From: an uncultured Bacteroidota bacterium
GTDB lineage: Bacteria; Bacteroidota; Bacteroidia; Bacteroidales; F082
Direction of reading: 5' to 3'
Assembly (NCBI GenBank): GCA_913009685.1
Contig: CAJVXP010000023.1
Span: forward strand, 1-36,373
DNA length: 36,373 nt
Under the pieces are notes generated by a model that was not told where the DNA came from, did not search any database, and saw nothing but the letters and a program-made list of their open reading frames with translations. Below are positions 7,642-16,073 of the stretch, in pieces. The position numbers and the translations under genes are program-made. The first letter of the stretch is position 1. Each line of letters starts with the position of its first letter.

Positions 7642-8607
7642 ATGAGAAAAAGGAAAAGTTACTTTCATATTATTCTTTTTGGCTTGTTTATGGCAAGCTT
7701 TATCCCCTCTGTCCGCGGGCAGGCAGTAAAACTGACCACTAAAGAATACATCAACAAGTACAAAGACATTGCCATCAAGGATATGAGGATTTACAAAATT
7801 CCCGCTTCCATAACGCTGGCTCAGGGTATTCTGGAGTCGGGCAGTGGCAACAGCCGGCTGGCAAGAAAAGCCAACAACCATTTTGGTATTAAATGCCATA
7901 ACGACTGGCGTGGAAAGAAGATATATGTGGCAGATGATACCCATCGCGATTGTTTCCGCAAATACAAAAGGCCCGAAGACTCTTATCGTGACCATTCCAA
8001 TTTTCTCTCCAAACGCGGACGTTATTCTTTCCTTTTCAAGTATCCCATTACTGATTATAAAGATTGGGCTTACGGCCTGAAAAGAGCAGGTTATGCTACC
8101 AACCCGAGATATCCGCAATTGCTCATCCATTACATTGAAAAATACCACCTGTATAAGTATGATAAAAGCAGGAAAAGACACTCCAAAAAGAGCAGGAAAG
8201 AGAGGAAAGCTATGGCCTATTCAACGCCGGTAATTTCTTCATTTGTCAAGGTGAGAACAAGCATGTACGGCAGGGCTGTTCTGGAAAACAACGGACGCAG
8301 ACTTTTCATTGTAAAAGCCGGAGACACGTTCAACAAGCTGGCAGATGAATTTGAAATCAGCCGGCATAAATTACTAAAAAACAACGATTTGAAGAAAAGC
8401 CACGTTCTTAAACCCGGAGAAATACTTTATTTGAAGAGAAAAGCTTCAAAAGCGGAGAGAGGATACAGGTACCACATTGTAAAACAGGGCGAAACGTTGT
8501 GGGGAATTTCCCAGCTCTACGGCATCAGGCTGAGGAGCTTGTTAGGAAAAAACAACCTTCCAAGGCGTTATCAGGCGCCTACCGGAACAAAGCTCAGGGT
8601 TCGTTAA
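7642..8607 (+). CDS. exported N-acetylglucosaminidase (GH73-type) with two LysM repeats
   Basis: The enzyme is predicted to cut the GlcNAc-MurNAc bond of peptidoglycan in the periplasm. From the ATG at 7642 it has 321 residues: a signal peptide ending near PSVRGQ; a glucosaminidase domain from ~45 to 165, with ASITLAQGILESGSG carrying the likely catalytic Glu, then NHFGIKC and GYATNPRYPQLL; a basic linker rich in Lys/Arg/Ser; and two LysM modules that bind glycan chains (FIVKAGDTFNKLADEF and YHIVKQGETLWGISQLYG). This resembles Bacteroidota FlgJ-like autolysins. The alternative start at 7591 would put 17 polar residues before the signal peptide, so 7642 is preferred. The stop overlaps that of dapF on the other strand within the palindrome TTAA. 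Confidence 0.9.
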   Translation: MRKRKSYFHIILFGLFMASFIPSVRGQAVKLTTKEYINKYKDIAIKDMRIYKIPASITLAQGILESGSGNSRLARKANNHFGIKCHNDWRGKKIYVADDTHRDCFRKYKRPEDSYRDHSNFLSKRGRYSFLFKYPITDYKDWAYGLKRAGYATNPRYPQLLIHYIEKYHLYKYDKSRKRHSKKSRKERKAMAYSTPVISSFVKVRTSMYGRAVLENNGRRLFIVKAGDTFNKLADEFEISRHKLLKNNDLKKSHVLKPGEILYLKRKASKAERGYRYHIVKQGETLWGISQLYGIRLRSLLGKNNLPRRYQAPTGTKLRVR

Positions 8608-9392
8608 GCAGGGATTTCTCCCTTAAAAATCCGTTCTGCCGGGCCGCGCAGCCAGACATCTTCAAATCCGTCTGCTGTTTTCCTGAAGCTTACACGAAAA
8701 TCGCCACCACGGGTATGAATATCTGAAGTCTGTTTTCCCGTTTTAAAAAATGCCGTTAGTGCCGAAGCCGTTACACCCGTACCGCACGAAAGTGTTTCGT
8801 CTTCCACCCCCCGCTCATAAGTCCTGACAAAAAGTCGCTCTGCCTCTATCCCGACAAAATTCACATTAGTACCATCCGGGGCAAATCGTTTATCATTTCT
8901 GATTTCTCTACCCAAACGCTGCACATCAACTTCTTCCACACGAGAAACAAATTTAACAAAATGAGGAACGCCCGTATTTAAAAACCAGCCATCGTCAAAC
9001 ATTTTCACCTCACGAACATCCTGCATTTTCAGCGAGACATCAAAAATCCGTTTTCCAATAATTTCGTTTTCTATCTTAGCTTCATGAACCCCATCGACGG
9101 CTGAAAACCGCATCTCTTTTCCGGCAATACCTTTCATGTAAGCCAGCGCAGCGATACTCCTGCCACCATTTCCACACATCTCGGCAGGACGCCCATCCGA
9201 ATTAAAATATGCCATGTCAAAGTCATAGGAACCGGAAGATTTCAAAAGTATCAATCCATCGGCACCGACACCAAAATGCCGGTTACAAAAACGAGCTATC
9301 TCTTCACGCCCGGCAGAAAACAGCCCTTTTCTGTCATCAACCAGGATAAAATCATTTCCGTTCGCCTGAAACTTATAAAACTGCATCGGCAT
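8604..9392 (-). CDS. dapF: diaminopimelate epimerase
   Basis: DapF converts LL- to meso-diaminopimelate, the precursor of lysine and of the peptidoglycan cross-link residue. At 262 residues the size is standard. Both catalytic cysteines are visible: Cys73 in AEMCGNGGR and Cys203 in LSCGTGVTA. The N-terminus MQFYKFQANGNDF is typical; translation could start at the first ATG (9392) or two codons later. Its stop codon shares TTAA (8604-8607) with the convergent glucosaminidase gene. A candidate -7 box lies at 9546-9539, implying a long leader of ~140 bases. The partner aminotransferase dapL, often next to dapF in this phylum, is not present. Confidence 0.95.
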   Translation of the reverse strand: MPMQFYKFQANGNDFILVDDRKGLFSAGREEIARFCNRHFGVGADGLILLKSSGSYDFDMAYFNSDGRPAEMCGNGGRSIAALAYMKGIAGKEMRFSAVDGVHEAKIENEIIGKRIFDVSLKMQDVREVKMFDDGWFLNTGVPHFVKFVSRVEEVDVQRLGREIRNDKRFAPDGTNVNFVGIEAERLFVRTYERGVEDETLSCGTGVTASALTAFFKTGKQTSDIHTRGGDFRVSFRKTADGFEDVWLRGPAERIFKGEIPA

Positions 9393-9538
9393 AGTATTTA
9401 ATAATTGTTAAAAATTGAGTCTTCCATCTTGTTTGGAAAGGTTTTTGCGAAAGCTTTTCTCATGAACTCGTCTGATTAACAAAGATTAACATTATTTGGG
9501 AAACGAAATCTCCGGAATAACGTTACACTTTCAGACAG

Positions 9539-9546
9539 CAAAGATA
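9539..9546 (-). promoter_or_regulatory. candidate -7 box (TATCTTTG) upstream of dapF
   Basis: This is an exact consensus box on the reverse strand, but 147 bases from the dapF start and with only a poorly spaced TTTG upstream (9565-9562). It could be a real promoter with a long leader or chance. Confidence 0.35.
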
Positions 9547-9632
9547 ATACCGATTATCAATCAAAATGCGCTGAAAGCGTATTTTGAAAAACAATTAGTA
9601 TAAGATGCTTTTTAAAACAAAAATAATAACAG

Positions 9633-11081
9633 ATGAAAACAATCATTAAGAGTTTCGTGGGAGCAGTTGTCGGAACAATCCTTGTTCTGTTGATTGCTTT
9701 CTTCGTTATCAAACAACATAAACCGGAACAAACAGCGCCAATTGTCAAAAACCAAATCCAAAAAATACCGGAAGTTAAAACCTCCTATTTATTACCACAA
9801 AATACCGACTTCACCGTGGCTGCTGCAAAATCTGTCAATGCCGTCGTTCATATCAAAACCATTATTGGCATAAAGCCACAGAATTATGATAATTTCTTTG
9901 GTTCGTTACGCGACTACCTTTACGGCCAGCCGCAGCAGGCACTTATTGCCTTTGGCTCGGGCGTAGTGATCTCACCCAACGGTTATATTGTCACCAACAA
10001 CCATGTGGTGGATGGTGCAGATAAAATTATAGTAACTTTCAACAACAAACGTGAGATGGAAGCCAATATCATCGGCACTTCTCCCTCAACCGATCTGGCG
10101 CTCATCAAAGTCGATGCAAAAGATTTGCCTTATCTGACTTATGGTAATTCGGATAATCTGAAAGTGGGTCAGTGGGTGCTGGCCGTAGGGAATCCTTTTA
10201 ACCTGACCTCAACGGTTACAGCGGGAATTATCAGTGCAAAAGCACGCGACATTCATATTTTGGGAGGAAAAACTGCCATTGAATCCTATATCCAAACCGA
10301 TGCGGCAGTAAATCCCGGAAACAGCGGAGGAGCGCTTGTAAATACCGCCGGTCAACTTATTGGCATCAATGCTGCCATTGCTTCGCAAACCGGTGCTTAC
10401 GAAGGCTACTCTTTTGCCATACCTGTTAATTTGGTAAGAAAAGTAGTCAACGACCTCATGAATTACGGCCAGATTCAGCGTGCTTACCTTGGAGTTCAAA
10501 TCCGGGATATCGATGCAGACTTTGCCAAAAAGATGCATTTGCACGACCTGAACGGCGTATATGTGGCTATGGTCGTTGAGGGGAGCGGTGCCGACAAAGC
10601 GGGAATTAAGAAAGGCGATATTATCACTGCCATCGACAACCATCCCGCAAAAGATTTATCGGAACTTCTCGGTATTATCGGGCAATACAGTCCCGGCAAT
10701 GTGGTACGTGTCAGCCTCTTGCGAGACAGAAAAAGGAAAATTATTCGTGTTACACTGAAAAACAAAAACGGAACCACCGGATTGATTAAAGCACAAAAAG
10801 CGTTTTACAGCGACGTTCTTGGGGCTATGTTGAAAACCGCCCCCGAAAACGATTTGACAAACCTGAATATTGACCACGGATTGAAAGTCGTTAGTGTTAG
10901 AAAAGGCATTCTGCAAAGAGGCGGTATTTCCAAAGGCTTCATCATTACAGAAGTGAATAACAGAGAAGTGAACAACAAAGAACAAATTAAACGGGCTCTA
11001 TCTAAAAATAATAGTAATGTTATGAAAGTAAGTGGAATATATCCCAACGGAATGAGGATATCTTTTGAATTTGTACCGTAA
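9633..11081 (+). CDS. degP: HtrA/Deg-type periplasmic serine protease
   Basis: This trypsin-like protease and chaperone handles misfolded envelope proteins. The 482-residue protein starts with a hydrophobic segment (~residues 8-26) that is a signal anchor or signal peptide. The protease domain shows the full triad: His124 (TNNHVVDG), Asp154 (STDLALIKVD) and Ser231 (NPGNSGGAL). PDZ1 follows at ~280-370 (YLGVQI, GSGADKAGIKKGDII) and a second, more divergent PDZ at ~400-480 (GGISKGFIITEVNNREV). The order and length match the Deg proteases of Bacteroidota. The next gene, the primary sigma factor, begins 88 bases downstream on the same strand; no terminator is visible between them, so read-through is possible. 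Whether it acts as DegP, DegQ or DegS cannot be told from sequence. Confidence 0.92.
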   Translation: MKTIIKSFVGAVVGTILVLLIAFFVIKQHKPEQTAPIVKNQIQKIPEVKTSYLLPQNTDFTVAAAKSVNAVVHIKTIIGIKPQNYDNFFGSLRDYLYGQPQQALIAFGSGVVISPNGYIVTNNHVVDGADKIIVTFNNKREMEANIIGTSPSTDLALIKVDAKDLPYLTYGNSDNLKVGQWVLAVGNPFNLTSTVTAGIISAKARDIHILGGKTAIESYIQTDAAVNPGNSGGALVNTAGQLIGINAAIASQTGAYEGYSFAIPVNLVRKVVNDLMNYGQIQRAYLGVQIRDIDADFAKKMHLHDLNGVYVAMVVEGSGADKAGIKKGDIITAIDNHPAKDLSELLGIIGQYSPGNVVRVSLLRDRKRKIIRVTLKNKNGTTGLIKAQKAFYSDVLGAMLKTAPENDLTNLNIDHGLKVVSVRKGILQRGGISKGFIITEVNNREVNNKEQIKRALSKNNSNVMKVSGIYPNGMRISFEFVP

Positions 11082-11169
11082 ATCTTGTAATTTAGAACTT
11101 TTTTAAATAAATTGCGAAACTTTTCACAAGTAAAAACGTAGATTAAAAACTGAAACTAACTAATCTATT

Positions 11170-12036
11170 ATGAGACAGCTAAAAATAATAAAATCAATTA
11201 CTAACAGAAATACTGCTTCTCTGGACAAATACTTACAGGAGATTGGCCGGGAGGAGCTCATCACTGCCGAAGAAGAGGTACAACTTGCGCGCAGAATAAA
11301 AGCAGGAGATAAACAAGCGCTGGAAAAACTAACCAAAGCCAATCTTCGTTTCGTAGTATCGGTGGCCAAACAGTACCAAAACCAGGGACTTAGCCTGCCT
11401 GACCTGATAAATGAAGGAAACGTAGGTCTTATCAAAGCAGCCAGCCGTTTTGATGAAACCCGTGGTTTCAAATTCATTTCTTATGCCGTTTGGTGGATTC
11501 GCCAATCAATTTTACAGGCTCTGGCCGAACAATCAAGAATTGTACGTCTTCCGCTAAACCAGGTAGGCTCATTGAATAAAATCAGGAAGGTAAGCACAAA
11601 ACTGGAGCAAAAATTTGAAAGACGGCCTTCGGCCGGTGAAATAGCCAAAGAGATGGATGTCTCAGAGCATAAAATTGATTCTGCCATGAAAATTTCCACC
11701 CGGGCTGTTTCGATGGATGCCCCCATTATTCCTGACGAAGACACCAAACTGATAGACCTTATGATCCCGGCAGACTCCCACGGCACAGATGAAGAGCTTA
11801 TGCAGGAATCGCTCCGGCGTGAAATTGAGCGCTCTCTGTCAACACTCAGCGAAAAAGAACGGGATGTCATCAACATGTATTACGGCATCGGGATGAATCA
11901 TGGGCTTACCCTCGAGGAAATAGGAGCAAAATTTGACCTTACCCGCGAACGGGTACGCCAAATCAAGGAGAAAGCCATACGCCGTTTGCGCCATACTTCG
12001 CGCAGCCGGCTGCTGAAAGCCTATCTCGGCCAGTAA
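11170..12036 (+). CDS. rpoD: primary sigma factor (sigma-70 family)
   Basis: This is the housekeeping RNA polymerase sigma subunit. At 288 residues it has the compact form typical of Bacteroidota and lacks region 1.1. Region 1.2 is at ~15-48 ([16 protein letters not shown]). Region 2 spans ~57-126, with [20 protein letters not shown] and the promoter-melting stretch [15 protein letters not shown]. Region 3 ([15 protein letters not shown]) follows, then region 4 with the -35-type helix-turn-helix [20 protein letters not shown]. This factor recognises the TAnnTTTG/-33 TTTG promoters that precede many genes here. The ATG at 11170 is the only sensible start (MRQLKI is the usual N-terminus in the phylum). 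A strong intrinsic terminator follows at 12065-12102. Confidence 0.95.
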   Translation: MRQLKIIKSITNRNTASLDKYLQEIGREELITAEEEVQLARRIKAGDKQALEKLTKANLRFVVSVAKQYQNQGLSLPDLINEGNVGLIKAASRFDETRGFKFISYAVWWIRQSILQALAEQSRIVRLPLNQVGSLNKIRKVSTKLEQKFERRPSAGEIAKEMDVSEHKIDSAMKISTRAVSMDAPIIPDEDTKLIDLMIPADSHGTDEELMQESLRREIERSLSTLSEKERDVINMYYGIGMNHGLTLEEIGAKFDLTRERVRQIKEKAIRRLRHTSRSRLLKAYLGQ

Positions 12037-12064
12037 CCACAGGACTTATTTGTATAATTTCTAA

Positions 12065-12102
12065 AGAGAGTGAACGGGTTTCCTGTTCGTTCTCTTTTTT
12101 TT
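12065..12102 (+). terminator. intrinsic terminator of rpoD
   Basis: An 11-pair stem (12065-12075 with 12085-12095, two G-U pairs) and a 9-base loop are followed directly by a 7-T tract at 12096-12102. It lies 29 bases after the rpoD stop and ends the htrA-rpoD transcription unit. Confidence 0.85.
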
Positions 12103-12166
12103 ATACATTTGTCCGACAGCTTATTTCTTAATTTTAATACTCATCTTTTTTTAAAATCAATGGACA

Positions 12167-13630
12167 ATGGTACCCAAAAAAGACATGAACGGGAATTATG
12201 AAAACTCCCTGAAAGATTGGTCATATCAGGAAAAACTGGCCAACGAATTTATTAGTGTTGTTTACAAACTTTTTTATGACAAGTCGATTGAACTGGCGCT
12301 GTTTCGCGACCAGTTGATAGACCGTAGTGCCAGTGTTATCCTGTACAAGCACTCTTATGCGGAAAACATTATCGACAGGCCCCTGCATATTAAAGATTCC
12401 CTGAAACTGGCCAAAGCTATTCTTCATTCGGATATCGGCCAGTCGCGCATCGATATTGGCAGGCTGAACCGCGAATGGATTGAAGAACGGAAGAATTATC
12501 TTGATGAAGATGATTTCATCAACGTTAAGCTAAAACACCTGAAAAAATCTAACATTAAACCCTTTGAACCCCGCGATGTTATCTTGTACGGCTTCGGACG
12601 TATCGGCCGGCTCCTTGCCCGGCAGCTCATTATCCAGGGCAACGGCAGCCAACTGCGTGTACGGGCTATTGTTACCCGCGGAAATGATGACCTGCATATT
12701 ATAAAAAGAGCTTCTCTTTTCCGCCACGATTCGGTTCATGGCCCTTTCCGGGGCGTTGCTATCGAAAACCTGGAAGAAAAAACAATTTACATCAATGGCC
12801 ATAAAGTCCTTATGCTGGCTGCACAAAACCCGGAAGACATTGATTACACGGAGTACGGTATTAAAGATGCCATTCTTATTGACAACACCGGCGTTTTTCG
12901 CGACAGAGAAAGTCTCAGCCGTCATCTGCAAGCCAAAGGAGTGGACAAAGTGCTGCTTACCGCTCCCGGGAAAGGCGATATCCCCAACATTGTTTATGGC
13001 GTAAATGACAAAGGAACGGATGTAAAAACCGAACGCATTTTTTCTGCCGCCTCATGTACCACCAACGCTTCCAGTCCTATTTTGTATGTGATTGAAAAAG
13101 CTTTTGGCATCGAAAAAGGTCATTTGGAAACTGTACACTCTTACACCAACGACCAGAACCTATTGGACAACTACCATAAAAAATATCGCCGGGGTCGTTC
13201 GGCACCCATCAACATGGTGATTACCGAAACGGGAGCCGCACAAGCTGTAACCAAAGCTGTTCCCAGCCTGAAAGGAAAACTTACAGGAAATGCTATCCGT
13301 GTCCCTACACCCAATGTTTCGCTGGTCATCATGTCGCTGTCGCTAAAAAGAGAGACTTCGGTGGAGGAGGTGAACGAGCTCATGCGAACCGTCTCGCTGG
13401 AAGGCAATCTGGTACGACAAATCAAATACTCCACCTCCAACGATGCGGTTTCGTCCGACTTTGTAGGGGAGCCCGCAACCTCTATCTTCGACAGCCCGGC
13501 GACTAAAATTTCCCAGGATAAAAAAAGCATTGTAATATACGTCTGGTACGATAACGAATTCGGTTATGCCATTCAGGTGATCCGCGTAGCCAAAATGATC
13601 GGCGGCGTTTTAAGACCGACGTATTACTAA
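12167..13630 (+). CDS. gap: glyceraldehyde-3-phosphate dehydrogenase, long form with N-terminal extension
   Basis: GAPDH catalyses the reversible NAD(P)-dependent phosphorylating oxidation of glyceraldehyde-3-phosphate. The protein has 487 residues against ~335 for the usual enzyme. Residues ~1-135 are an extra, mostly helical domain (KLFYDKSIELALFRDQLID). The Rossmann fold starts at ILYGFGRIGRLLARQL. Catalytic Cys297 is in SAASCTTNA and His324 in LETVHSYTNDQ; the C-terminus has WYDNEFGYAIQV. The residues after the second strand (VRAIVTRGNDD) suggest cofactor binding differs from classic NAD-GAPDH, but I cannot assign NAD or NADP. Long GAPDHs occur as a second isoform in Bacteroidota and some Gammaproteobacteria. 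The start could be 12167 or the ATG at 12185. The gene stands alone, downstream of the rpoD terminator. Confidence 0.92.
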   Translation: MVPKKDMNGNYENSLKDWSYQEKLANEFISVVYKLFYDKSIELALFRDQLIDRSASVILYKHSYAENIIDRPLHIKDSLKLAKAILHSDIGQSRIDIGRLNREWIEERKNYLDEDDFINVKLKHLKKSNIKPFEPRDVILYGFGRIGRLLARQLIIQGNGSQLRVRAIVTRGNDDLHIIKRASLFRHDSVHGPFRGVAIENLEEKTIYINGHKVLMLAAQNPEDIDYTEYGIKDAILIDNTGVFRDRESLSRHLQAKGVDKVLLTAPGKGDIPNIVYGVNDKGTDVKTERIFSAASCTTNASSPILYVIEKAFGIEKGHLETVHSYTNDQNLLDNYHKKYRRGRSAPINMVITETGAAQAVTKAVPSLKGKLTGNAIRVPTPNVSLVIMSLSLKRETSVEEVNELMRTVSLEGNLVRQIKYSTSNDAVSSDFVGEPATSIFDSPATKISQDKKSIVIYVWYDNEFGYAIQVIRVAKMIGGVLRPTYY

Positions 13631-13687
13631 CGAAGTGCCTAAAGTGTGAAGTGATAATAGTCGTTTCATGGCAATTTCGTAATTTTA

Positions 13688-14143
13688 TTACTGCGGTATA
13701 GTCTTCAGCCAGCCGTTGTCGGCATCGGGATAACTGTCGATGTCGGTGCTGTAAGGTTTTATGTCGAGCAAAGGCGTCCCGTCAATCATATCGGCACCGG
13801 CAAAAAATATTTTGTTGCCTTCGATTCTTTTCAGCTTTACAATGGTCATACCGATGCCGTTGGGCCGACGCGGACTGCGAATGGCAAAAACACCTTTGGT
13901 CTGATGATGCCGGGGTGTGATTTGGATTAGCGAATAGTCTGCGGACTGATGAAAATGAAACAAAAGATAAATATGGCTGAAACTTTCCAAACCATTTAAT
14001 CCTTCCGCAAACTCCGGAAAAACCTCTACCCATCCGTCATTGTTTTCCCCAAAACGTCCCTGATGGGGAATTTTTTCTTTCCCGTCGAAAGGGGTATGAA
14101 TAATTCCAACGGGTGAAAATTCAATTTTGTTTTTGTTATCCAT
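13688..14143 (-). CDS. trmO: tRNA (N6-threonylcarbamoyladenosine37-N6)-methyltransferase TrmO
   Basis: TrmO (TsaA/YaeB family) uses S-adenosylmethionine to methylate t6A37 in threonine tRNAs. From the ATG at 14143 it has 151 residues, covering the single beta-barrel domain. Family signatures are visible: FSPVGIIHTPF at the N-terminus, LESFSHIYLLFHFH, the SAM-site stretch RSPRRPNGIGMTIVKL and IDGTPLLDIKPY. A longer frame reaching 14164 starts at a non-ATG codon inside the promoter, so it is rejected. The gene lies just downstream of trxA on the same strand, 23 bases from its stop, and has its own -7 box overlapping the trxA end, so it may be read both from trxA and separately. Confidence 0.9.
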   Translation of the reverse strand: MDNKNKIEFSPVGIIHTPFDGKEKIPHQGRFGENNDGWVEVFPEFAEGLNGLESFSHIYLLFHFHQSADYSLIQITPRHHQTKGVFAIRSPRRPNGIGMTIVKLKRIEGNKIFFAGADMIDGTPLLDIKPYSTDIDSYPDADNGWLKTIPQ

Positions 14144-14161
14144 TGAAGTAAAATTAAAAAG

Positions 14162-14169
14162 CAAAATTA
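14162..14169 (-). promoter_or_regulatory. -7 box (TAATTTTG) for trmO
   Basis: On the reverse strand TAATTTTG fits TAnnTTTG and lies 18 bases upstream of the trmO ATG. It overlaps the trxA stop codon (14169-14167). Confidence 0.5.
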
Positions 14170-14463
14170 CAAAAACGGCCGAACAATACTTATGATTTGT
14201 TGCGCCGGAATCACTCCTGCCTGTCGGAATTTTGTTTCACCGTTTTTGAAAATCATAAGCGTGGGGACATTTTGAATTATCCATTTGCGGGCAATGGCCG
14301 GATTTTTGTCCACATCCACTTTCAATATCCGGATACGGTCGCCCAGCTCTGCTTTCACCTGTTTCAGTATAGGTGGCATCATCCGGCAGGGCTGACACCA
14401 TTCCGCCGAAAAGTCAATCAAAACGGGTTTATCACCATTTATAATCTCATTGAATTTGCTCAT
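14167..14463 (-). CDS. trxA: thioredoxin
   Basis: This small cytosolic dithiol-disulfide oxidoreductase has 98 residues, slightly short because the first helix is trimmed. The redox motif is W-C-Q-P-C with Cys23 and Cys26. Most thioredoxins have WCGPC; a Q at this position is less usual but known. The cis-proline loop QNVPTLMIF and the FKNGET turn are present, and there is no signal peptide. Reverse-strand trmO begins 23 bases after the stop. The upstream region (14464-14636) contains a short TGATGT-type repeat but no consensus promoter. Confidence 0.92.
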   Translation of the reverse strand: MSKFNEIINGDKPVLIDFSAEWCQPCRMMPPILKQVKAELGDRIRILKVDVDKNPAIARKWIIQNVPTLMIFKNGETKFRQAGVIPAQQIISIVRPFL

Positions 14464-14530
14464 AATCTAAATTTCCTTTTAAGTTTTCTGCTCGTTAAAA
14501 CAAAGACTATGCCGATGGCAAAATGGCAGA

Positions 14531-14585
14531 GAGGGATGTGGGATGTTTGATTTTTGATGTTTGATGTGGGATTTTTGATGTGGGC
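14531..14585. repeat. short imperfect direct repeats (GATGTGGGATGTTTGATTTT-type)
   Basis: Between trxA and pdxJ the words GATGTGGGAT, GTTTGAT and TTTTTGATGT recur several times in 55 bases, giving a G/T-only tract. No gene or hairpin is associated. It looks like slippage-derived simple sequence. Confidence 0.6.
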
Positions 14586-14636
14586 AACTCTTAATGTTTC
14601 TTAACTTCTTAATGGTTCAAGTATGCGGAAAAATTC

Positions 14637-15356
14637 TTAGTCCACGCGCAAAGCTCTCAGATAAAGCTGAATGGTGTTTTGCAAACCGAAATAAAGCGCA
14701 TCGGCAATGAGGGCATGCCCAATACTAACCTCTCTGACCCAGGGAATGTTTTCAGCGAAAAACCGAAGATTCTCCAGGTTGAGGTCATGGCCGGCGTTAA
14801 GCTCCAAACCCATTTCCCGGGCTTTTTCAGCGGCTTCCACAAAAGGTCTTATTGTGCTTTCCGCATCTTTTTTATAACCGGCGGCATAGCCTTCGGTGTA
14901 GAGCTCCACCCGGTCGGTACCGGTAGCCACGGCATGTTCAATCATTTCCAAATCAGGGTCCACAAAAATAGAAGTCCGGATACCGGCTTCTTTGAAACGG
15001 CCAATCACATCCGAAAGAAAAGTTTTGTGCTTTTTCGTATCCCATCCATGGTCAGAAGTCAGCTGTCCCGGGTCGTCGGGAACCAGCGTTACCTGGTCGG
15101 GTTTGTATTTCAACACCAAATCGATAAATTTCGGAATGGGATTGCCTTCGATGTTAAATTCGGTGGTAATGAGCGGACGCAGCATGACTACATCTTTGTA
15201 ACGAATATGCCGTTCGTCGGGCCTTGGATGCACGGTGATGCCCTGTGCCCCGAAACGCTCACAATCAACAGCCACCTGCTGCACATCGGGCAGATTACCG
15301 CCACGGGCATTGCGCAAAGTGGCTATTTTATTGATGTTTACACTTAATCGAATCAT
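14637..15356 (-). CDS. pdxJ: pyridoxine 5'-phosphate synthase
   Basis: PdxJ condenses 1-deoxy-xylulose-5-phosphate with 3-amino-2-oxopropyl phosphate to form pyridoxine 5'-phosphate, the ring-forming step of the DXP-dependent vitamin B6 pathway. From the ATG at 15356 it has 239 residues, the standard length. Signatures are [50 protein letters not shown] and [15 protein letters not shown], ending with the phosphate-binding region [12 protein letters not shown] longer frame reaching 15437 adds 27 residues from AT-rich non-coding sequence and is rejected, because the -7 box at 15380-15373 fits the 15356 start. The next gene, dtd, is divergent across an AT-rich inverted repeat. Confidence 0.95.
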   Translation of the reverse strand: MIRLSVNINKIATLRNARGGNLPDVQQVAVDCERFGAQGITVHPRPDERHIRYKDVVMLRPLITTEFNIEGNPIPKFIDLVLKYKPDQVTLVPDDPGQLTSDHGWDTKKHKTFLSDVIGRFKEAGIRTSIFVDPDLEMIEHAVATGTDRVELYTEGYAAGYKKDAESTIRPFVEAAEKAREMGLELNAGHDLNLENLRFFAENIPWVREVSIGHALIADALYFGLQNTIQLYLRALRVD

Positions 15357-15372
15357 CTTCTGTTGTTTTTTA

Positions 15373-15380
15373 CAAAAGTA
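15373..15380 (-). promoter_or_regulatory. -7 box (TACTTTTG) for pdxJ
   Basis: This reverse-strand TAnnTTTG box lies 16 bases before the pdxJ ATG, the same spacing as at hemH, the permease and trmO. Confidence 0.55.
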
Positions 15381-15398
15381 GTAATTTCGAACGGTGAA

Positions 15399-15555
15399 GG
15401 AATAAATATCAAAATACAAATCGCAAATAAATTCCAAATCTTAAATGCAAAATGCAAACAAAAGAAATAACAGTTGTTATTGTGATAATGTTTGGAATTT
15501 TATTCTTTTGGCATTGAAAATTATTTGATATTTGTTTTTTCGGATTTGTAATTTC
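15399..15555. repeat. AT-rich imperfect inverted repeat between pdxJ and dtd
   Basis: A central hairpin AATAAC-AGTT-GTTATT (15466-15481) is flanked by further complementary words: AATAAATTCCAAA at 15426-15438 against TTTGGAATTTTATT at 15491-15504, and CAAAT/ATTTG-rich outer arms that also match loosely. The whole could fold into one long imperfect hairpin. Similar CAAATTCCAAAT-type intergenic elements are common in Bacteroidota genomes; this is a memory-based comparison, not a search. Confidence 0.5.
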
Positions 15556-15570
15556 AATTAACTTGATTGC

Positions 15571-16023
15571 ATGAGAACATTGATACAACGCGTTTCGCAG
15601 GCTTCGGTCACCATTGAAGGAGAAGTCAAATCGGAAATCGGAAAAGGATTACTCGTTTTTCTCGGCATAGAAGAACGCGATGGCGAAGAAGATGTCGACT
15701 GGCTGGCAGGGAAAATAAGCCGGTTACGTATCTTTCCTGATGAGCAGGGCGTTATGAACTGCTCTGTCATGGAAGTGAATGGTGATATCCTGCTCATTAG
15801 CCAGTTTACCCTGCATGCCGGCACAAAAAAAGGCAACCGCCCCTCCTATATCAGAGCCGCACGACCGGAAACCGCCATTCCGCTGTACGAAAAGTTTATT
15901 GCCAAAATGGAACGCTTCTTAAATAAAAAGATAAGTACCGGAGAGTTTGGCGCTGAGATGGAAGTGGCACTGGTAAACGACGGGCCGGTAACCATTTGGA
16001 TGGATTCGAAAAACAGGGAATAG
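15571..16023 (+). CDS. dtd: D-aminoacyl-tRNA deacylase
   Basis: Dtd hydrolyses D-amino acids (and glycine) mischarged on tRNA, a translation proofreading step in the cytosol. At 150 residues it is the full single-domain enzyme. The start MRTLIQRVSQASVTIEG is canonical. The two cross-subunit active-site motifs are present: SQFTLHAGTKKGNRPS (normally SQFTL) and the Gly-cisPro stretch NDGPVT near the C-terminus. It is read divergently from pdxJ and converges on a small secreted-protein gene with a 50-base gap that holds no clear terminator. Confidence 0.95.
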   Translation: MRTLIQRVSQASVTIEGEVKSEIGKGLLVFLGIEERDGEEDVDWLAGKISRLRIFPDEQGVMNCSVMEVNGDILLISQFTLHAGTKKGNRPSYIRAARPETAIPLYEKFIAKMERFLNKKISTGEFGAEMEVALVNDGPVTIWMDSKNRE

Positions 16024-16073
16024 AAAATTCTTCCATGAAAATGGCAAACAGGCGTTACAAATTTTTATGGAAA

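Noticed and set aside
14679..15347. 222-codon forward frame
   Set aside because: It is antisense to pdxJ, which has all family motifs.
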